From NCBI RefSeq assembly GCF_031312595.1, contig NZ_CP133592.1, forward strand, positions 992,001 to 1,056,000: a stretch of 64,000 nt of DNA, given 5' to 3'. This DNA comes from Methanolobus sediminis. GTDB taxonomy: Archaea; Halobacteriota; Methanosarcinia; Methanosarcinales; Methanosarcinaceae. The notes under the pieces are model-generated. The model was not told the DNA's origin. It did no database searches and saw only the letters and a program-made list of their open reading frames with translations. Shown piece after piece: positions 1 to 9,003 of this stretch; within the stretch, counting starts at the first letter, position 1, and each line of letters starts with the position of its first letter. Made by a program: the position numbers and the translations under genes.

Positions 1-139
1 ATATAGAGAAGATGCCAGGGCTTTTTCCATTATTTTAATTTGATATACACCACCTTATACTCAACAAAATCACAAAATCTTGAAGATTGCCGCATCTCAG
101 ATTCAGCAGATTTGATATTATAGCATCAACCTTTCCAAT

Positions 140-817
140 TCAGACTTTCTTCCCCACAATCACAAATCCATTAACCTGATTCCCTGTCCTTGTCACAAAA
201 GTATCCCTCTTGAAAAACTCCACCTCAAACCCATTCTCAACTAACAAAAACACCAATTCCTTTTCAGTAAAGTGATGAGCAGTATAAGCAATCTCACCAG
301 TCTGTTCATCATAGGCTAAGAATGAACCCTCTTCCTTTGTCACAGGCAAATCCCTTAGGTAACGTTCACGATAGATATCAGAATGCCAGGTCTGTCCAAA
401 ATCTGCAATATAGAGGTAGGTACCTGGCTTAAGAACACGGCAGGCTTCACGTACAATTCTGGAGCGGTCTTCCTTTGAGACAACAACCGTGAGGAAAGCC
501 TGCATAATAACAACATCAAAACTCTCATCTGCAAACGGAAGAGCAATGGCTGTGGCTCTTGCAAATGCAGGAACCATCTGGATTTCATATTCTATGGCTG
601 CTTTTGCGGTCATCTCCAGAGCATCGTGGTTGATGTCGATGCTTGTTACTGGAAATCCATGTGAAGCTAGTTCTATGCTCACTTTTCCAGTGGCACATGC
701 AACATCAAGAATATGGGCATTAGCAGATATATACTTGAAGATGACAGGATCAAGTTTTATTGTTGCAGGGAGTCCTTTTCCCTCAACATCAATCCACGGG
801 TTTTCATGTTTACTCAT
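140..817 (-). CDS. Class I SAM-dependent methyltransferase
   Basis: The 225-residue protein has the Rossmann methyltransferase core. Motif I is LDVACATGKVS near residues 37-47, with Cys-Ala-Thr-Gly where most relatives have a glycine-rich GxGxG. An acidic ribose-binding position follows in SIDINHDAL, then FDVVIMQAF and the post-core EACRVLKPGTYLYIADF. It resembles UbiE/Methyltransf_11 enzymes acting on small molecules, but nothing here fixes the substrate. It stands alone on the minus strand, divergent from gatCAB, so context gives no pathway. Bases 1-139, downstream of its stop, show no gene. The family call is firm and the specific function is unknown. Confidence 0.8.
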   Translation of the reverse strand: MSKHENPWIDVEGKGLPATIKLDPVIFKYISANAHILDVACATGKVSIELASHGFPVTSIDINHDALEMTAKAAIEYEIQMVPAFARATAIALPFADESFDVVIMQAFLTVVVSKEDRSRIVREACRVLKPGTYLYIADFGQTWHSDIYRERYLRDLPVTKEEGSFLAYDEQTGEIAYTAHHFTEKELVFLLVENGFEVEFFKRDTFVTRTGNQVNGFVIVGKKV

Positions 818-963
818 GATTTAAAAATCCCTCATTGAAATTTCTGAAGAAGAATATAATTCAGTAGAAGAAATAGATTCTCACAAAAAACAGTTAATTA
901 TCTGCCAGACATAAGCAAACTGCTTAACCAACATTTTTAATATAATCGCCTGCTTTTCTAAGA

Positions 964-1002
964 CTTAAATATACTACATATTACCCTATTTCAATTAGAG
1001 GA
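964..1002 (+). promoter_or_regulatory. Promoter and ribosome binding site of gatCAB
   Basis: The TATA-like stretch CTTAAATATA lies at 964-973, about 37 bases before the gatC ATG, in an AT-rich divergent intergenic region. AGAGGA at 997-1002 is the ribosome binding site. The spacing implies a leader of only 10-15 nt. Confidence 0.5.
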
Positions 1003-1009
1003 ACTTACG

Positions 1010-1291
1010 ATGATCACTAAAGAAGAGGTAGAACACGTAGGCTGGCTCGCACGTATCGAGATCGATGCAAAAGAATCTGATGCGTATGCAGAGAAGCTCA
1101 ACTCCGTACTGGACTATTTCGGGCAGCTCGATGAGGTTGACACCGAAGGCGTAAAGCCAACATACCACGTAGCGGACATTGTAAACGTGTTCAGGAAAGA
1201 CGAAGTCACAGAATCGATGTCACAGGAAGAAGTGCTTGCAAACACCGAACACAAGCAGGAAGGAAACTTCAAAGCTCCTAAGATCATGTGA
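1010..1291 (+). CDS. gatC: Asp-tRNA(Asn)/Glu-tRNA(Gln) amidotransferase subunit C
   Basis: At 93 residues this is the usual GatC length. The N-terminal pattern EEVEHVGWLARIEI and the central region with DYFGQLDEVDTEGVKPTYH match the family, including the Pro-Thr turn. GatC is a belt that holds GatA and GatB together and has no catalytic residues. It is the first gene of gatCAB. Its stop codon overlaps the GAGGTG ribosome binding site of gatA at 1290-1295, so the two are probably translationally coupled. Archaea generally use GatDE for Gln-tRNA, so this complex most likely makes Asn-tRNA(Asn); that is family knowledge, not visible here. Confidence 0.95.
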   Translation: MITKEEVEHVGWLARIEIDAKESDAYAEKLNSVLDYFGQLDEVDTEGVKPTYHVADIVNVFRKDEVTESMSQEEVLANTEHKQEGNFKAPKIM

Positions 1292-1300
1292 GGTGGACAA

Positions 1301-2728
1301 ATGGCAGCATGGACAAACATTTCAGGCATCAGACAGAAGATTGCAGACTCTTCAGCTGAAGAGGTCACTGCCTCTTACATAGAGACTATTGGCAAGAGCA
1401 AGATCAACGGATTCACCACTCTCTCAGACGAGGCGATCAACACAGCCCGTGAGATAGACGCAAACGGTCACGAAGGACCTCTTGCAGGTGTACCGATCGC
1501 GATCAAGGAGAACATTTCCACAAAGGGACTCTCCACAACCTGCTCATCAAAGATACTTCAGGGATATGTGCCACCATACGATGCACATGTCATTGAGAAG
1601 CTGAAGGAAGCAGGAGCAGTAATTCTTGGAAAGACCAACATGGACGAATTTGCCATGGGAACTTCCACCGAATCAAGCTACTATGGACCAACATTTAACC
1701 CATGGGATATGAACAGGGTCCCAGGAGGTTCTTCCGGTGGCAGTGCAGCAGTCGTTGCAGCAGGTGAAGCACCTGTATCACTTGGTTCTGACACCGGAGG
1801 TTCAGTCAGGTGTCCGGCAGCATACTGTGGTGTGGTTGGAATAAAACCAACCTATGGATGCATCTCAAGATACGGACTTATCTCCTACGCGAACTCACTG
1901 GAACAGATCGGTCCACTTGCAACAAACGTTGCAGACATTGCAACCATTATGGATGTAGTAGCAGGATATGACAACAGGGACAGCACATCCATTAACAGGG
2001 AAAACACTTACAGCGATGCCCTGAAGGACGATGTCAAAGGCATGAAGATCGGTGTTCCTGACGAGTACTTCGGAGAGGGTATCGATGAGAATGTCGAAAA
2101 GGCAGTGTGGGACTCAATTACAAAGTTCGAGGACATGGGAGCCACCTACGAGAAGGTATCCATGCCACACACAAAATACGCCCTTGCATCATATTATGTT
2201 ATAGCCATGAGCGAGGCTTCATCGAACCTTGCACGTTTTGACGGAACAAGATACGGATTACGTGTAGATGGGGATAACTGGCACGTCATGGCATCAAAGA
2301 CCCGTGCAGAAGGCTTTGGTCCGGAAGTAAAACGCAGGATACTTCTCGGAACCTACGCACTTTCAGCAGGTTACCATGACAAGTATTACCTTAAGGCACT
2401 ACAGGTAAGAACCCTTGTAAAGCAGGACTTTGACAAGGCTCTTGCAAATGTTGATGTGCTCATGGCACCAACCATGCCTGCACCAGCATTCAAGATCGGA
2501 GAGAAGATTGATGATCCACTTTCACTTTACCTTGCTGATGTCAACACAGTACCAATCAACCTTGCAGGTGTGCCATCCATCTCAGTCCCATGTGGATTAT
2601 CAGATGGAATGCCAGTAGGACTTCAGATAATTGGTAAGCACTTCGATGAGAACACCATCATCAGGGCTGCATACAGTTTTGAACAGAATACCGATCATCA
2701 CACCAGAAGACCTCCGGAGGTGGCATAA
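1301..2728 (+). CDS. gatA: Asp-tRNA(Asn)/Glu-tRNA(Gln) amidotransferase subunit A
   Basis: This 475-residue amidase-signature enzyme releases ammonia from glutamine or asparagine and passes it to GatB. The Ser-cisSer-Lys triad is complete: K69 in [10 protein letters not shown]144 in [10 protein letters not shown] and S168 in GSDTGGSVR, with the same mutual spacing as the structurally known bacterial GatA. The ATG at 1301 sits five bases after a GAGGTG ribosome binding site. The last base of its TAA stop is the first base of the gatB ATG (TAATG), indicating tight coupling. Length and motifs are normal. Confidence 0.97.
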   Translation: MAAWTNISGIRQKIADSSAEEVTASYIETIGKSKINGFTTLSDEAINTAREIDANGHEGPLAGVPIAIKENISTKGLSTTCSSKILQGYVPPYDAHVIEKLKEAGAVILGKTNMDEFAMGTSTESSYYGPTFNPWDMNRVPGGSSGGSAAVVAAGEAPVSLGSDTGGSVRCPAAYCGVVGIKPTYGCISRYGLISYANSLEQIGPLATNVADIATIMDVVAGYDNRDSTSINRENTYSDALKDDVKGMKIGVPDEYFGEGIDENVEKAVWDSITKFEDMGATYEKVSMPHTKYALASYYVIAMSEASSNLARFDGTRYGLRVDGDNWHVMASKTRAEGFGPEVKRRILLGTYALSAGYHDKYYLKALQVRTLVKQDFDKALANVDVLMAPTMPAPAFKIGEKIDDPLSLYLADVNTVPINLAGVPSISVPCGLSDGMPVGLQIIGKHFDENTIIRAAYSFEQNTDHHTRRPPEVA

Positions 2729-4149
2729 TGGTGTACGAGAACCCTGACGGAGTAAGAATAGGACTTGAGGTCCACGTCCAGCTGAACAAGCTCAAGACAA
2801 AGCTCTTCTGTGGATGTTCCACAGATTACCACGACTCAGAACCAAATACACACGTATGTCCGGTCTGTCTCGGACTTCCAGGTTCATTGCCAGTACTCAA
2901 CGAGAAGGCAGTGGAGTTTGCCATAAAGGTTGGTCTTGCTCTTAACTGTAATATCGTGGAGCAGACCCAGTTCCACAGGAAGAATTACTACTATCCGGAC
3001 CTTCCAAAGAACTTCCAGACAACACAGTACGATTTCCCGATCGCAGCCAATGGAAAGATTATCATTGAAGGCGAGGACGGGGAACATGTAGTTGGTATTA
3101 CCCGTGCCCATATTGAAGAAGACCCCGCAAGGTTGCAGCACATGGGTACAATTGACAGGTCCAAGGGTACACTCATCAACTACAACCGTTCGGGCATGAC
3201 ACTTATTGAGATTGTCAGTGAGCCTGATATGAGAAGCCCCAAGGAAGCAAGACGCTATCTTGAAAAACTCAAGAGCATTCTTGACTATCTTGGCGTGTTC
3301 GATGGTGATCTCGAAGGTGCAATGAAAGCAGACGCAAACGTTTCCGTATTCTGGGGAGACCGTGTTGAAGTTAAGAACATCTCCTCATTCAAGGGTCTTG
3401 AGAGAGCTCTACTCTACGAGATTATGAGGCAGAAGAACCACGTCAGACGTGGTGGAGAGATCGTCATGGAGACAAGACACTTCGACGAAGCAAGAGGTGT
3501 GACAATTTCCATGCGTACCAAGGAAGAGGAACACGATTACCGTTACTTCCCCGAGCCTGACCTCGTACCTCTCAGAGTTGCTGACTGGGTGCCAGGGATA
3601 CGCGAGACACTGCCGGAACTTCCTGACGCAAAGAGAGAACGCTTCATGGAGCAGTACGGCCTTGGTGAAACTCATGCAAGAGCACTTACCACCGAGATAA
3701 AGGTGGCCAACTTCTTCGAGGAAGTAGCATCAAAGGTTGACCCGAAGGACGCAGCCGTCTGGGTTTCTGACATCCTGAAGGGCGAGCTGAACTACCGTGA
3801 ACTTAGCATTGATGCTTTCACAGTTGAGGATATTGTTGCTGTTGTCGAGCTTGTAACAGGTAACAAGATCACTGAACAGAGTGGTGTTGAAATCATACGC
3901 ACAGTCCTTGATGACGGTGGCAAGCCACAGGAAATCGTCGAGAAGAAAGGACTTCTCAAGGTGGAAGACGACATCGTTTCAACGGCTGTTGAAGAAGCAA
4001 TTGCTGAGAACCCTGAAGCAGTGGCAGACTACCTTGGAGGAAAGGAAAAATCCCTTAACTTCATCGTTGGTAAGGTCATGCAGAAGACAAAGGGACGTGC
4101 TGATGCCCGTGAAGCAAGAGAGAAAGTGCTTGCAAAATTGAACGATTAA
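2728..4149 (+). CDS. gatB: Asp-tRNA(Asn)/Glu-tRNA(Gln) amidotransferase subunit B
   Basis: GatB phosphorylates the mischarged aminoacyl-tRNA and transfers ammonia to it. The 473-residue protein has the GatB cradle with GLEVHVQL near residue 12 and a zinc site of C28, C30, C44 and C47. HRKNYYYPDLPKNFQ and RTKEEEHDYRYFPEPDL are family signatures. The helical tail and YqeY-like tRNA-binding domain run from about residue 300 to the end. It closes gatCAB and is followed by a strong hairpin terminator at 4161-4194. There are no anomalies. Confidence 0.97.
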   Translation: MVYENPDGVRIGLEVHVQLNKLKTKLFCGCSTDYHDSEPNTHVCPVCLGLPGSLPVLNEKAVEFAIKVGLALNCNIVEQTQFHRKNYYYPDLPKNFQTTQYDFPIAANGKIIIEGEDGEHVVGITRAHIEEDPARLQHMGTIDRSKGTLINYNRSGMTLIEIVSEPDMRSPKEARRYLEKLKSILDYLGVFDGDLEGAMKADANVSVFWGDRVEVKNISSFKGLERALLYEIMRQKNHVRRGGEIVMETRHFDEARGVTISMRTKEEEHDYRYFPEPDLVPLRVADWVPGIRETLPELPDAKRERFMEQYGLGETHARALTTEIKVANFFEEVASKVDPKDAAVWVSDILKGELNYRELSIDAFTVEDIVAVVELVTGNKITEQSGVEIIRTVLDDGGKPQEIVEKKGLLKVEDDIVSTAVEEAIAENPEAVADYLGGKEKSLNFIVGKVMQKTKGRADAREAREKVLAKLND

Positions 4150-4160
4150 TTTAAAACTAA

Positions 4161-4194
4161 AAATGGGGTAAAAACCCCATTTGAAATCTTTTTT
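4161..4194 (+). terminator. Hairpin terminator of gatCAB
   Basis: AAATGGGGT (4161-4169) pairs perfectly with ACCCCATTT (4174-4182) around an AAAA loop, followed by a T-run at 4189-4194. Confidence 0.75.
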
Positions 4195-4268
4195 ATAGAT
4201 CTTTGACTAAAATCCACTTATTAATGGTTCATTATTGACTTTTAGACTCGCTACACCTATTATTAGAG

Positions 4269-4934
4269 TTAAAGGTGCTTTGGATCAACATTCTCAAGGA
4301 ATGCCTCACCGCGTGGTGTGAGAACGTAAGTTGAATCATCCTCTTTTTCAATGTATAGAGTATCCACGAGCATATCGAGGTTCAGCCTAGCCTGCATATC
4401 ATTAAGGTCAAACTTTTCCTTGACATCATCAAAGGTCATTTTTCCTTCGCCCAAGCTTTCAACAATGTGCCTGCGAGTAGGATTCTGCATAGCTTTCAAA
4501 CCAGCTTTGTGATCCTCTGTCGGATTCTCCTTAAGTTTGCCTTCACTCTGTGCTTTGTCATGCCATTCCTGCCATCTTTTCTTCAGGTCATCTTTAGGTT
4601 CGGTATTGGTGTCAGCAGCATCAAGGTAGTCCTCACCGCGTGGTGTGATGACATAGCTGCTCTCACCATCTTTCTCAATGAACAGAATGTCTTCGAGCAT
4701 TCCAAGGTGAAGTTTCAGCGGCATGCTTTCAAGATTGAGCTCAGCCGTTAGTTCGTCAAATGTCATCTTCTTTTGATAAAGGCTTTTGATGATGTTTCTT
4801 CTGACAGGATTTTGCAGGGTCTTCAGTTTTGCATCATGCTCCTCTTTGGGATCCCTTTTGAGCTTACCCTCTTTTTTAACTCTTTCATACCATTCCTGTC
4901 TTCTTTGTTCCTTATCCTCATATGACATAGCCAT
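4269..4934 (-). CDS. Tandemly duplicated winged-helix (ArsR-like) protein
   Basis: The 221-residue protein consists of two copies of one roughly 100-residue unit. Each has a Trp-rich basic start (EWYERVKKEGKLK, then EWHDKAQSEGKLK), a winged helix (LQNPVRRNIIKSLYQKKMTF and MQNPTRRHIVESLGEGKMTF), and a wing ending in SYVITPRGEDYLD or TYVLTPRGEAFLE. The repeats are clearly homologous, so an internal duplication made a single-chain pseudo-dimer of an ArsR-type fold. DNA binding is likely but the regulon is unknown. It has its own AT-rich promoter near 4950-5000 and is convergent with gatCAB. The start is the ATG at 4934; a second in-frame ATG two codons later is possible, and neither has a good ribosome binding site. 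Confidence 0.65.
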   Translation of the reverse strand: MAMSYEDKEQRRQEWYERVKKEGKLKRDPKEEHDAKLKTLQNPVRRNIIKSLYQKKMTFDELTAELNLESMPLKLHLGMLEDILFIEKDGESSYVITPRGEDYLDAADTNTEPKDDLKKRWQEWHDKAQSEGKLKENPTEDHKAGLKAMQNPTRRHIVESLGEGKMTFDDVKEKFDLNDMQARLNLDMLVDTLYIEKEDDSTYVLTPRGEAFLENVDPKHL

Positions 4935-5143
4935 CAGTCATTATTAATAATGATATTAATAAATAGTTTGTCCTAAAAATGAGAAAATTTAGCAGCAATA
5001 TTTATACCATAGAAAGTAGTCACAGGACTATTCAATAGGACATGAAATGAGGTTGAAATTTGCCAAAACAATTATATGTTTTGAGCATCATGTAAGCAGC
5101 CTATTATCCTAATTACATATTATAATCATTCAGGTGAAAAATA

Positions 5144-5293
5144 ATGGCAAGATTTCCAGAAGCTGAAAACAGAATACTGATTAAGAAGATTTGTATGGAC
5201 TGCAATGCCCGCAATGCAGTACGTGCAACAAGATGCAGAAAATGCGGCGGCAAAAGCCTGCGCATGAAATCCAAGGAATCAAAGGGTGGCTGA
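5144..5293 (+). CDS. rpl40e: Large-subunit ribosomal protein eL40
   Basis: This 49-residue gene begins [20 protein letters not shown]. The zinc ribbon is C17-x2-C20 and C31-x2-C34 (CRKCGG), with a basic C terminus. Length and pattern are those of archaeal L40e. GGTG at 5133-5136 precedes the ATG, and a TATA-like box lies upstream in the AATTATATGTTTTG stretch near 5070. GGGP synthase starts eight bases after the stop, so the two are cotranscribed. The gene is easily missed because a longer out-of-frame ORF covers it. Confidence 0.92.
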   Translation: MARFPEAENRILIKKICMDCNARNAVRATRCRKCGGKSLRMKSKESKGG

Positions 5294-5301
5294 TCGTTCT
5301 C

Positions 5302-6045
5302 ATGCAAGTGGAAGAGTACCTTAATAAGATCGCTGAAAGCGAAGGTACAGTTCACTTGACACTTATCGACCCGGCATCACAGACCCCGGATCAGGCTGCA
5401 GAGATAGCTCATGCAGCTGCACTCGGAGGAACAGATGCTATCATGGTCGGTGGTTCCACTGGAGCCGGAGGAGTGCTCCTTGACCAGACGCTCCTTAAAA
5501 TTAAAGAGAGAACAGATAAGCCTACAATATTATTCCCGGGAAATGCATCTGGTGTCAGCAAGCATGCTGACGCTATATTTTTCATGAGCTTACTCAATTC
5601 CCGAGATATAAATTATATTACCACCAATCAGGCAATGGGTGCTCCGGTCGTTTACAAGAGCGGAATTGAACCCATCTCCATGGCATACATAATAATAGAG
5701 CCAGGAGGAACCGTTGGATGGGTAGGTGATGCAAAGCTCATACCAAAACACAAACCAGAGCTTGCAGTAGCATACGCACTGGCAGGAAAATATCTTGGCA
5801 TGCATTATACCTATCTTGAAGCAGGGTCAGGTGCAGATTCACCAGTCACCCCGGAAATGATAGGTGCGGTCAAACACGTCCTTGGAGACAACAAGCTAAT
5901 CGTTGGCGGAGGAATACGTGACGGAGAGACTGCAAAGATGTGCGCCCTCGCAGGAGCGGACATGATTGTTACAGGAACTATTCTGGAAGAGAGTTCCAAC
6001 GTTACTGCGAAGATAGAAGAGCTGGTTTCAGCAATAAAGAAGTAA
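5302..6045 (+). CDS. Geranylgeranylglyceryl phosphate synthase
   Basis: This enzyme forms the first ether bond of archaeal membrane lipids, joining geranylgeranyl diphosphate to sn-glycerol-1-phosphate. The 247-residue TIM barrel (PcrB/GGGPS family) shows HLTLIDPASQ, GGSTGAGG, FPGNASGVSKHADAIFF, YIIIEPGGTVGWVGDA, YLEAGSGA and IVGGGIRDG, the standard phosphate and diphosphate loops. I start it at the ATG at 5302. The reading frame stays open to 5191, but that extension lies inside rpl40e and is not family-like. The ribosome binding site is weak, consistent with coupling to rpl40e eight bases upstream. Confidence 0.95.
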   Translation: MQVEEYLNKIAESEGTVHLTLIDPASQTPDQAAEIAHAAALGGTDAIMVGGSTGAGGVLLDQTLLKIKERTDKPTILFPGNASGVSKHADAIFFMSLLNSRDINYITTNQAMGAPVVYKSGIEPISMAYIIIEPGGTVGWVGDAKLIPKHKPELAVAYALAGKYLGMHYTYLEAGSGADSPVTPEMIGAVKHVLGDNKLIVGGGIRDGETAKMCALAGADMIVTGTILEESSNVTAKIEELVSAIKK

Positions 6046-6136
6046 TTGAAGGATTTTCCTTTTCTATAGGTTATTAATTAGCTATTAATAATCTGTTATT
6101 TACCTTCAGACCGAAATAACCCATGGAGGTTTGACA

Positions 6137-7858
6137 ATGCTTGAAGTACAGAATATCGTTAAAGAATACGAATTCAATGGTGTTAAAAAAAGAGTTCTTG
6201 ACAATGTAAGTTTTAATGTTGCAGACGGAGAGATACTTGGAATTACCGGAAAGAGCGGCAGTGGAAAGACTACTATTTTGAAGATACTTCGTGGTATTGA
6301 GGACTTTGATTCAGGTTACTTCGAGCTTAATGAGGAAAGGATAGAGCCAAATGCAGAAAGAGAAAAACTCAAATTCCTGACCCATAACAGTGCTATACAC
6401 CTTCAGCGTAATTTCGGACTATGGAATGGACCTGCTATTGAAAACATAGTACGCAGGCTGAACTTCCTGGCAGTAGGTCACGAAGGAGTACCAGACCCGG
6501 AGGCACTTCATTATGATGGTATTTATGAAGAGGCAATGTACTACATGCGCCTTGTCAGGCTTGAACATAAAGCACAGCACTCTTCAAACCTGTTAAGTGG
6601 TGGCGAGAAACAGAGACTTATACTTGCCCGCCAGCTTGCAGCAAAACCTAAACTTCTACTCCTTGACGAACCGGTAACAATGACCGACCCCGGTACAAAG
6701 CAGGAGATGCTTGATGTAATAAAAGACATCAAAAAAGAACTTAACATTCCTATTATAGTTGTTTCACACCTCCCGGAGATTCACCTTTACCTTGCAGACA
6801 AGGTTGTTTACCTTGAAGATGGAAAGGTGGTTGAAACCGGAGAAGCTAAAAATGTGCTGAAACATTTCCTCAAGGACATCAAAGAACAGACACCTCTGGC
6901 AGAAATTACCAGCAAGGAGCCTATCATTAAAGTAAGAGGACTTTCAAACCGCTTTGCACTCCTGCGTGTAGGAGAAGTCCTGAAATTCGAAGACCTTTCC
7001 CTTGACATAAACAAAGGAGAGATAACTGCGCTTATCGGACCATCGGGTTCAGGAAAGACAACACTGCTTAAAATGATAGAAGGTCTCAGAGTCCCTAAAG
7101 AAGGAGAGATCACTTACCTGCATGAAGGAAACTGGCTCAACATCATCGATTTTACTATCCAGCGCCTGGATCTTCGCAGGAAGATGAGCATCATGCACCA
7201 GGAATTCACGCTATCACCTCATTCCACCATCAGAGACCAGCTTGCTTTCAAACTTCGCCTGAAGGGAGAAGGTTCCCTGGATTATGCAAGACAGAAAGCT
7301 GCTGAAATTGGAATCTCTGATGAAAAGCTCGATACACTTTACAGGCTGACCGAAGTTACAGAGGAAGAAAAGGACAAGACACTACGCGAAATCGGTTTGT
7401 CCATAGATATTTATGCAAAACTTTTCCCTGCAATCACCAAAGGTACAGTTGACACACAGGCAGCCGAGATCTTTGAAACCCTTGACCTCCCAATGTCGAT
7501 TCTGGACAAAACACCATACCAGATCAGCGGCGGAGAGCACGTCCGGGCATATATAGCACTGGCACTTGTCACAAGTCCTGAAATACTGATGCTTGATGAA
7601 CCATTCGGTGACCTTGACCCTGTAACACTCAGGGACGTGACCAATTCCCTGAAGAACATTAACAGGAAATTCGGCACTACAATTGTGTTTGTAAGCCACC
7701 ATACTGATTTTGTAAGGGAAGCTGCACACAGGGCAATTCTTATAGACGATGCAGAGATCACAATGGATGGAAATCCGGAAGATGTTTGCCAGAAGCTCAT
7801 AGAGATGAGCCATGCAAAGTATCTCGAACATGACCTGCAAGAACTTGTAGATAATTAA
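6137..7858 (+). CDS. atwA: Methyl-coenzyme M reductase activation component A2
   Basis: This 573-residue protein is two fused ABC ATPase domains and is the ATP-binding component used to reductively activate methyl-CoM reductase. Walker A1 is GKSGSGKT (38-45), with signature LLSGGEKQR and Walker B KLLLLDEPVTMTDP. Walker A2 is GPSGSGKTT, with QISGGEHVR and ILMLDEPFGDLDP. There are no membrane segments, so it is soluble. GGAGGT at 6125-6130 is six bases from the ATG at 6137, whereas an in-frame TTG at 6131 abuts the binding site and is unlikely. It is a single-gene unit. AtwA is specific to methanogens and relatives, so it supports the taxonomic call. Confidence 0.9.
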   Translation: MLEVQNIVKEYEFNGVKKRVLDNVSFNVADGEILGITGKSGSGKTTILKILRGIEDFDSGYFELNEERIEPNAEREKLKFLTHNSAIHLQRNFGLWNGPAIENIVRRLNFLAVGHEGVPDPEALHYDGIYEEAMYYMRLVRLEHKAQHSSNLLSGGEKQRLILARQLAAKPKLLLLDEPVTMTDPGTKQEMLDVIKDIKKELNIPIIVVSHLPEIHLYLADKVVYLEDGKVVETGEAKNVLKHFLKDIKEQTPLAEITSKEPIIKVRGLSNRFALLRVGEVLKFEDLSLDINKGEITALIGPSGSGKTTLLKMIEGLRVPKEGEITYLHEGNWLNIIDFTIQRLDLRRKMSIMHQEFTLSPHSTIRDQLAFKLRLKGEGSLDYARQKAAEIGISDEKLDTLYRLTEVTEEEKDKTLREIGLSIDIYAKLFPAITKGTVDTQAAEIFETLDLPMSILDKTPYQISGGEHVRAYIALALVTSPEILMLDEPFGDLDPVTLRDVTNSLKNINRKFGTTIVFVSHHTDFVREAAHRAILIDDAEITMDGNPEDVCQKLIEMSHAKYLEHDLQELVDN

Positions 7859-7860
7859 TC

Positions 7861-7891
7861 ACAATGGCTTCGGCCTGTTAGTCTTTTTTCT
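7861..7891 (+). terminator. Possible terminator of atwA
   Basis: A short GGC-TTCG-GCC hairpin follows the atwA stop and is trailed by CTTTTTTCTTATT. The stem is short and the call rests mainly on the T-run. Confidence 0.4.
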
Positions 7892-7969
7892 TATTGTTCC
7901 AGACGCAGTCTTATTTTCAGAACAAGATTTTTATTCTAACACCTGCTAATTAATCATTGGAGGTTTAAT

Positions 7970-8317
7970 ATGAAAGATATTATTACAGACTATACCGAAA
8001 TCGCGAAAAAGGTCGGTCTTTTTGGAATAGGCTTATGGGCGCTGACAGAAGAAAAGATACAGGACATCACTGATGACCTTATCGAGAACGGGGAGATCAA
8101 AAAGGAAGAAGGCAAGAAGTTTGTCCGCGAAGTAATGGATGAGCAGAAGAAGCAGAAGGAAGAACTTGAGAAGAAGATCTCATCAAAAGTCCAGGATACC
8201 ATTAACAAGGCAGATATTGCAACAAAGGATGAGGTCAAAGAGCTTAAAGATATAATTTCAAGTCTTGAAGCAAAAATAGACAAACTAATAGACTCTGACA
8301 ACAAGGAAGACCTTTAA
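7970..8317 (+). CDS. Phasin-like coiled-coil protein
   Basis: This 115-residue, lysine- and glutamate-rich helical protein starts with a short hydrophobic segment (KKVGLFGIGLWAL). A long amphipathic coiled coil follows (FVREVMDEQKKQKEELEKK and KDEVKELKDIISSLEAKI). The layout matches small archaeal and bacterial phasin-superfamily proteins, which coat granules or act as oligomeric scaffolds. GGAGGT at 7959-7964 is five bases upstream of the ATG. The following gene at 8333 lies in the same frame just after the TAA stop, suggesting an operon. No polyhydroxyalkanoate genes are near, so a granule role is not supported. Confidence 0.6.
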   Translation: MKDIITDYTEIAKKVGLFGIGLWALTEEKIQDITDDLIENGEIKKEEGKKFVREVMDEQKKQKEELEKKISSKVQDTINKADIATKDEVKELKDIISSLEAKIDKLIDSDNKEDL

Positions 8318-8332
8318 ACCCGAAAAGGAGGA

Positions 8333-8944
8333 GTGTTCTTCAGTAAAGATAACAACCTCTTCTTAAATGTTTCAAAGGCACTTTATTCTTTAACCAGTGA
8401 ACACAGGGAAGGAAATCCAAAAGCAATTGTGGATGAGTGGAGCTTTTTTCCACTTAGTCCCTGTACAGGTGACGTTCTGGACATTACCGGCAGAACAGAA
8501 CCTGGTGAAACAATAACAATGGCAGTTTCATTTTCAATAATATCCCCGGTCATCGATAACAGATATGAACACCTGTTTAAGAAAGTAGGAATTCCGGGAG
8601 GAAGCAACAGTTTTCAGGTTATGGCACAGAAAGTCCATGATCTTAATTTCATTGTGAGGATGTTCGTTGACTTTAAACGCAGCTTTGATGCTGAAAATGG
8701 TATTGCGCATTTCCATGAGAAAAACGTTCCTCCCGGCAATTATGAAATTGCCATTAATGGAAATGCGATTGAAGGAGAAAACGAAGTCATACTTGATTTT
8801 CTGGCAACCCAGACAATAAAGGCTGACAATGAAGGCAGATTTCATCAGAAATATGATACCTGCACATTACCGGAAGGCGATTTCTCAGTAAAGATAGGCA
8901 ATCACGAAAAAGTAATAAGTCTGACAGACGGAACTAAAGAATAG
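8333..8944 (+). CDS. Hypothetical beta-rich protein, start uncertain
   Basis: I do not recognise the 203-residue product. It has no membrane segment. Beta-strand-like repeats such as GRTEPGETITMAVSF and VPPGNYEIAINGNAI suggest immunoglobulin-like domains of the kind found in surface or cargo proteins. The start is awkward. AGGAGGA (8326-8332) abuts the first possible start, GTG at 8333, leaving no normal spacing, and no other ATG, GTG or TTG follows nearby. It is in the same frame as the phasin-like gene, separated by a TAA and five codons. It ends in TAG. Confidence 0.55.
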   Translation: MFFSKDNNLFLNVSKALYSLTSEHREGNPKAIVDEWSFFPLSPCTGDVLDITGRTEPGETITMAVSFSIISPVIDNRYEHLFKKVGIPGGSNSFQVMAQKVHDLNFIVRMFVDFKRSFDAENGIAHFHEKNVPPGNYEIAINGNAIEGENEVILDFLATQTIKADNEGRFHQKYDTCTLPEGDFSVKIGNHEKVISLTDGTKE

Positions 8945-8978
8945 AGAAAACTACCACGAAAAGTACCGCTGACAAAAT

Positions 8979-9003
8979 AAAAAGGGATTACAACCCCTTT
9001 GAG
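8979..9003. terminator. Shared hairpin between converging genes
   Basis: AAAGGG (8981-8986) pairs with CCCTTT (8995-9000), flanked by A-rich and T-rich sequence. It lies between the plus-strand gene ending at 8944 and the minus-strand gene ending at 8988, overlapping the latter's last codons, so it could act in both directions. Confidence 0.45.

Noticed and set aside
1-139. Search for a partial gene at the left edge
   Set aside because: Both strands have early stops and no motif.
5191-5301. Longer start for GGGP synthase
   Set aside because: The extension is the rpl40e coding sequence read in another frame, and the family starts at MQVEEYL-like sequence.
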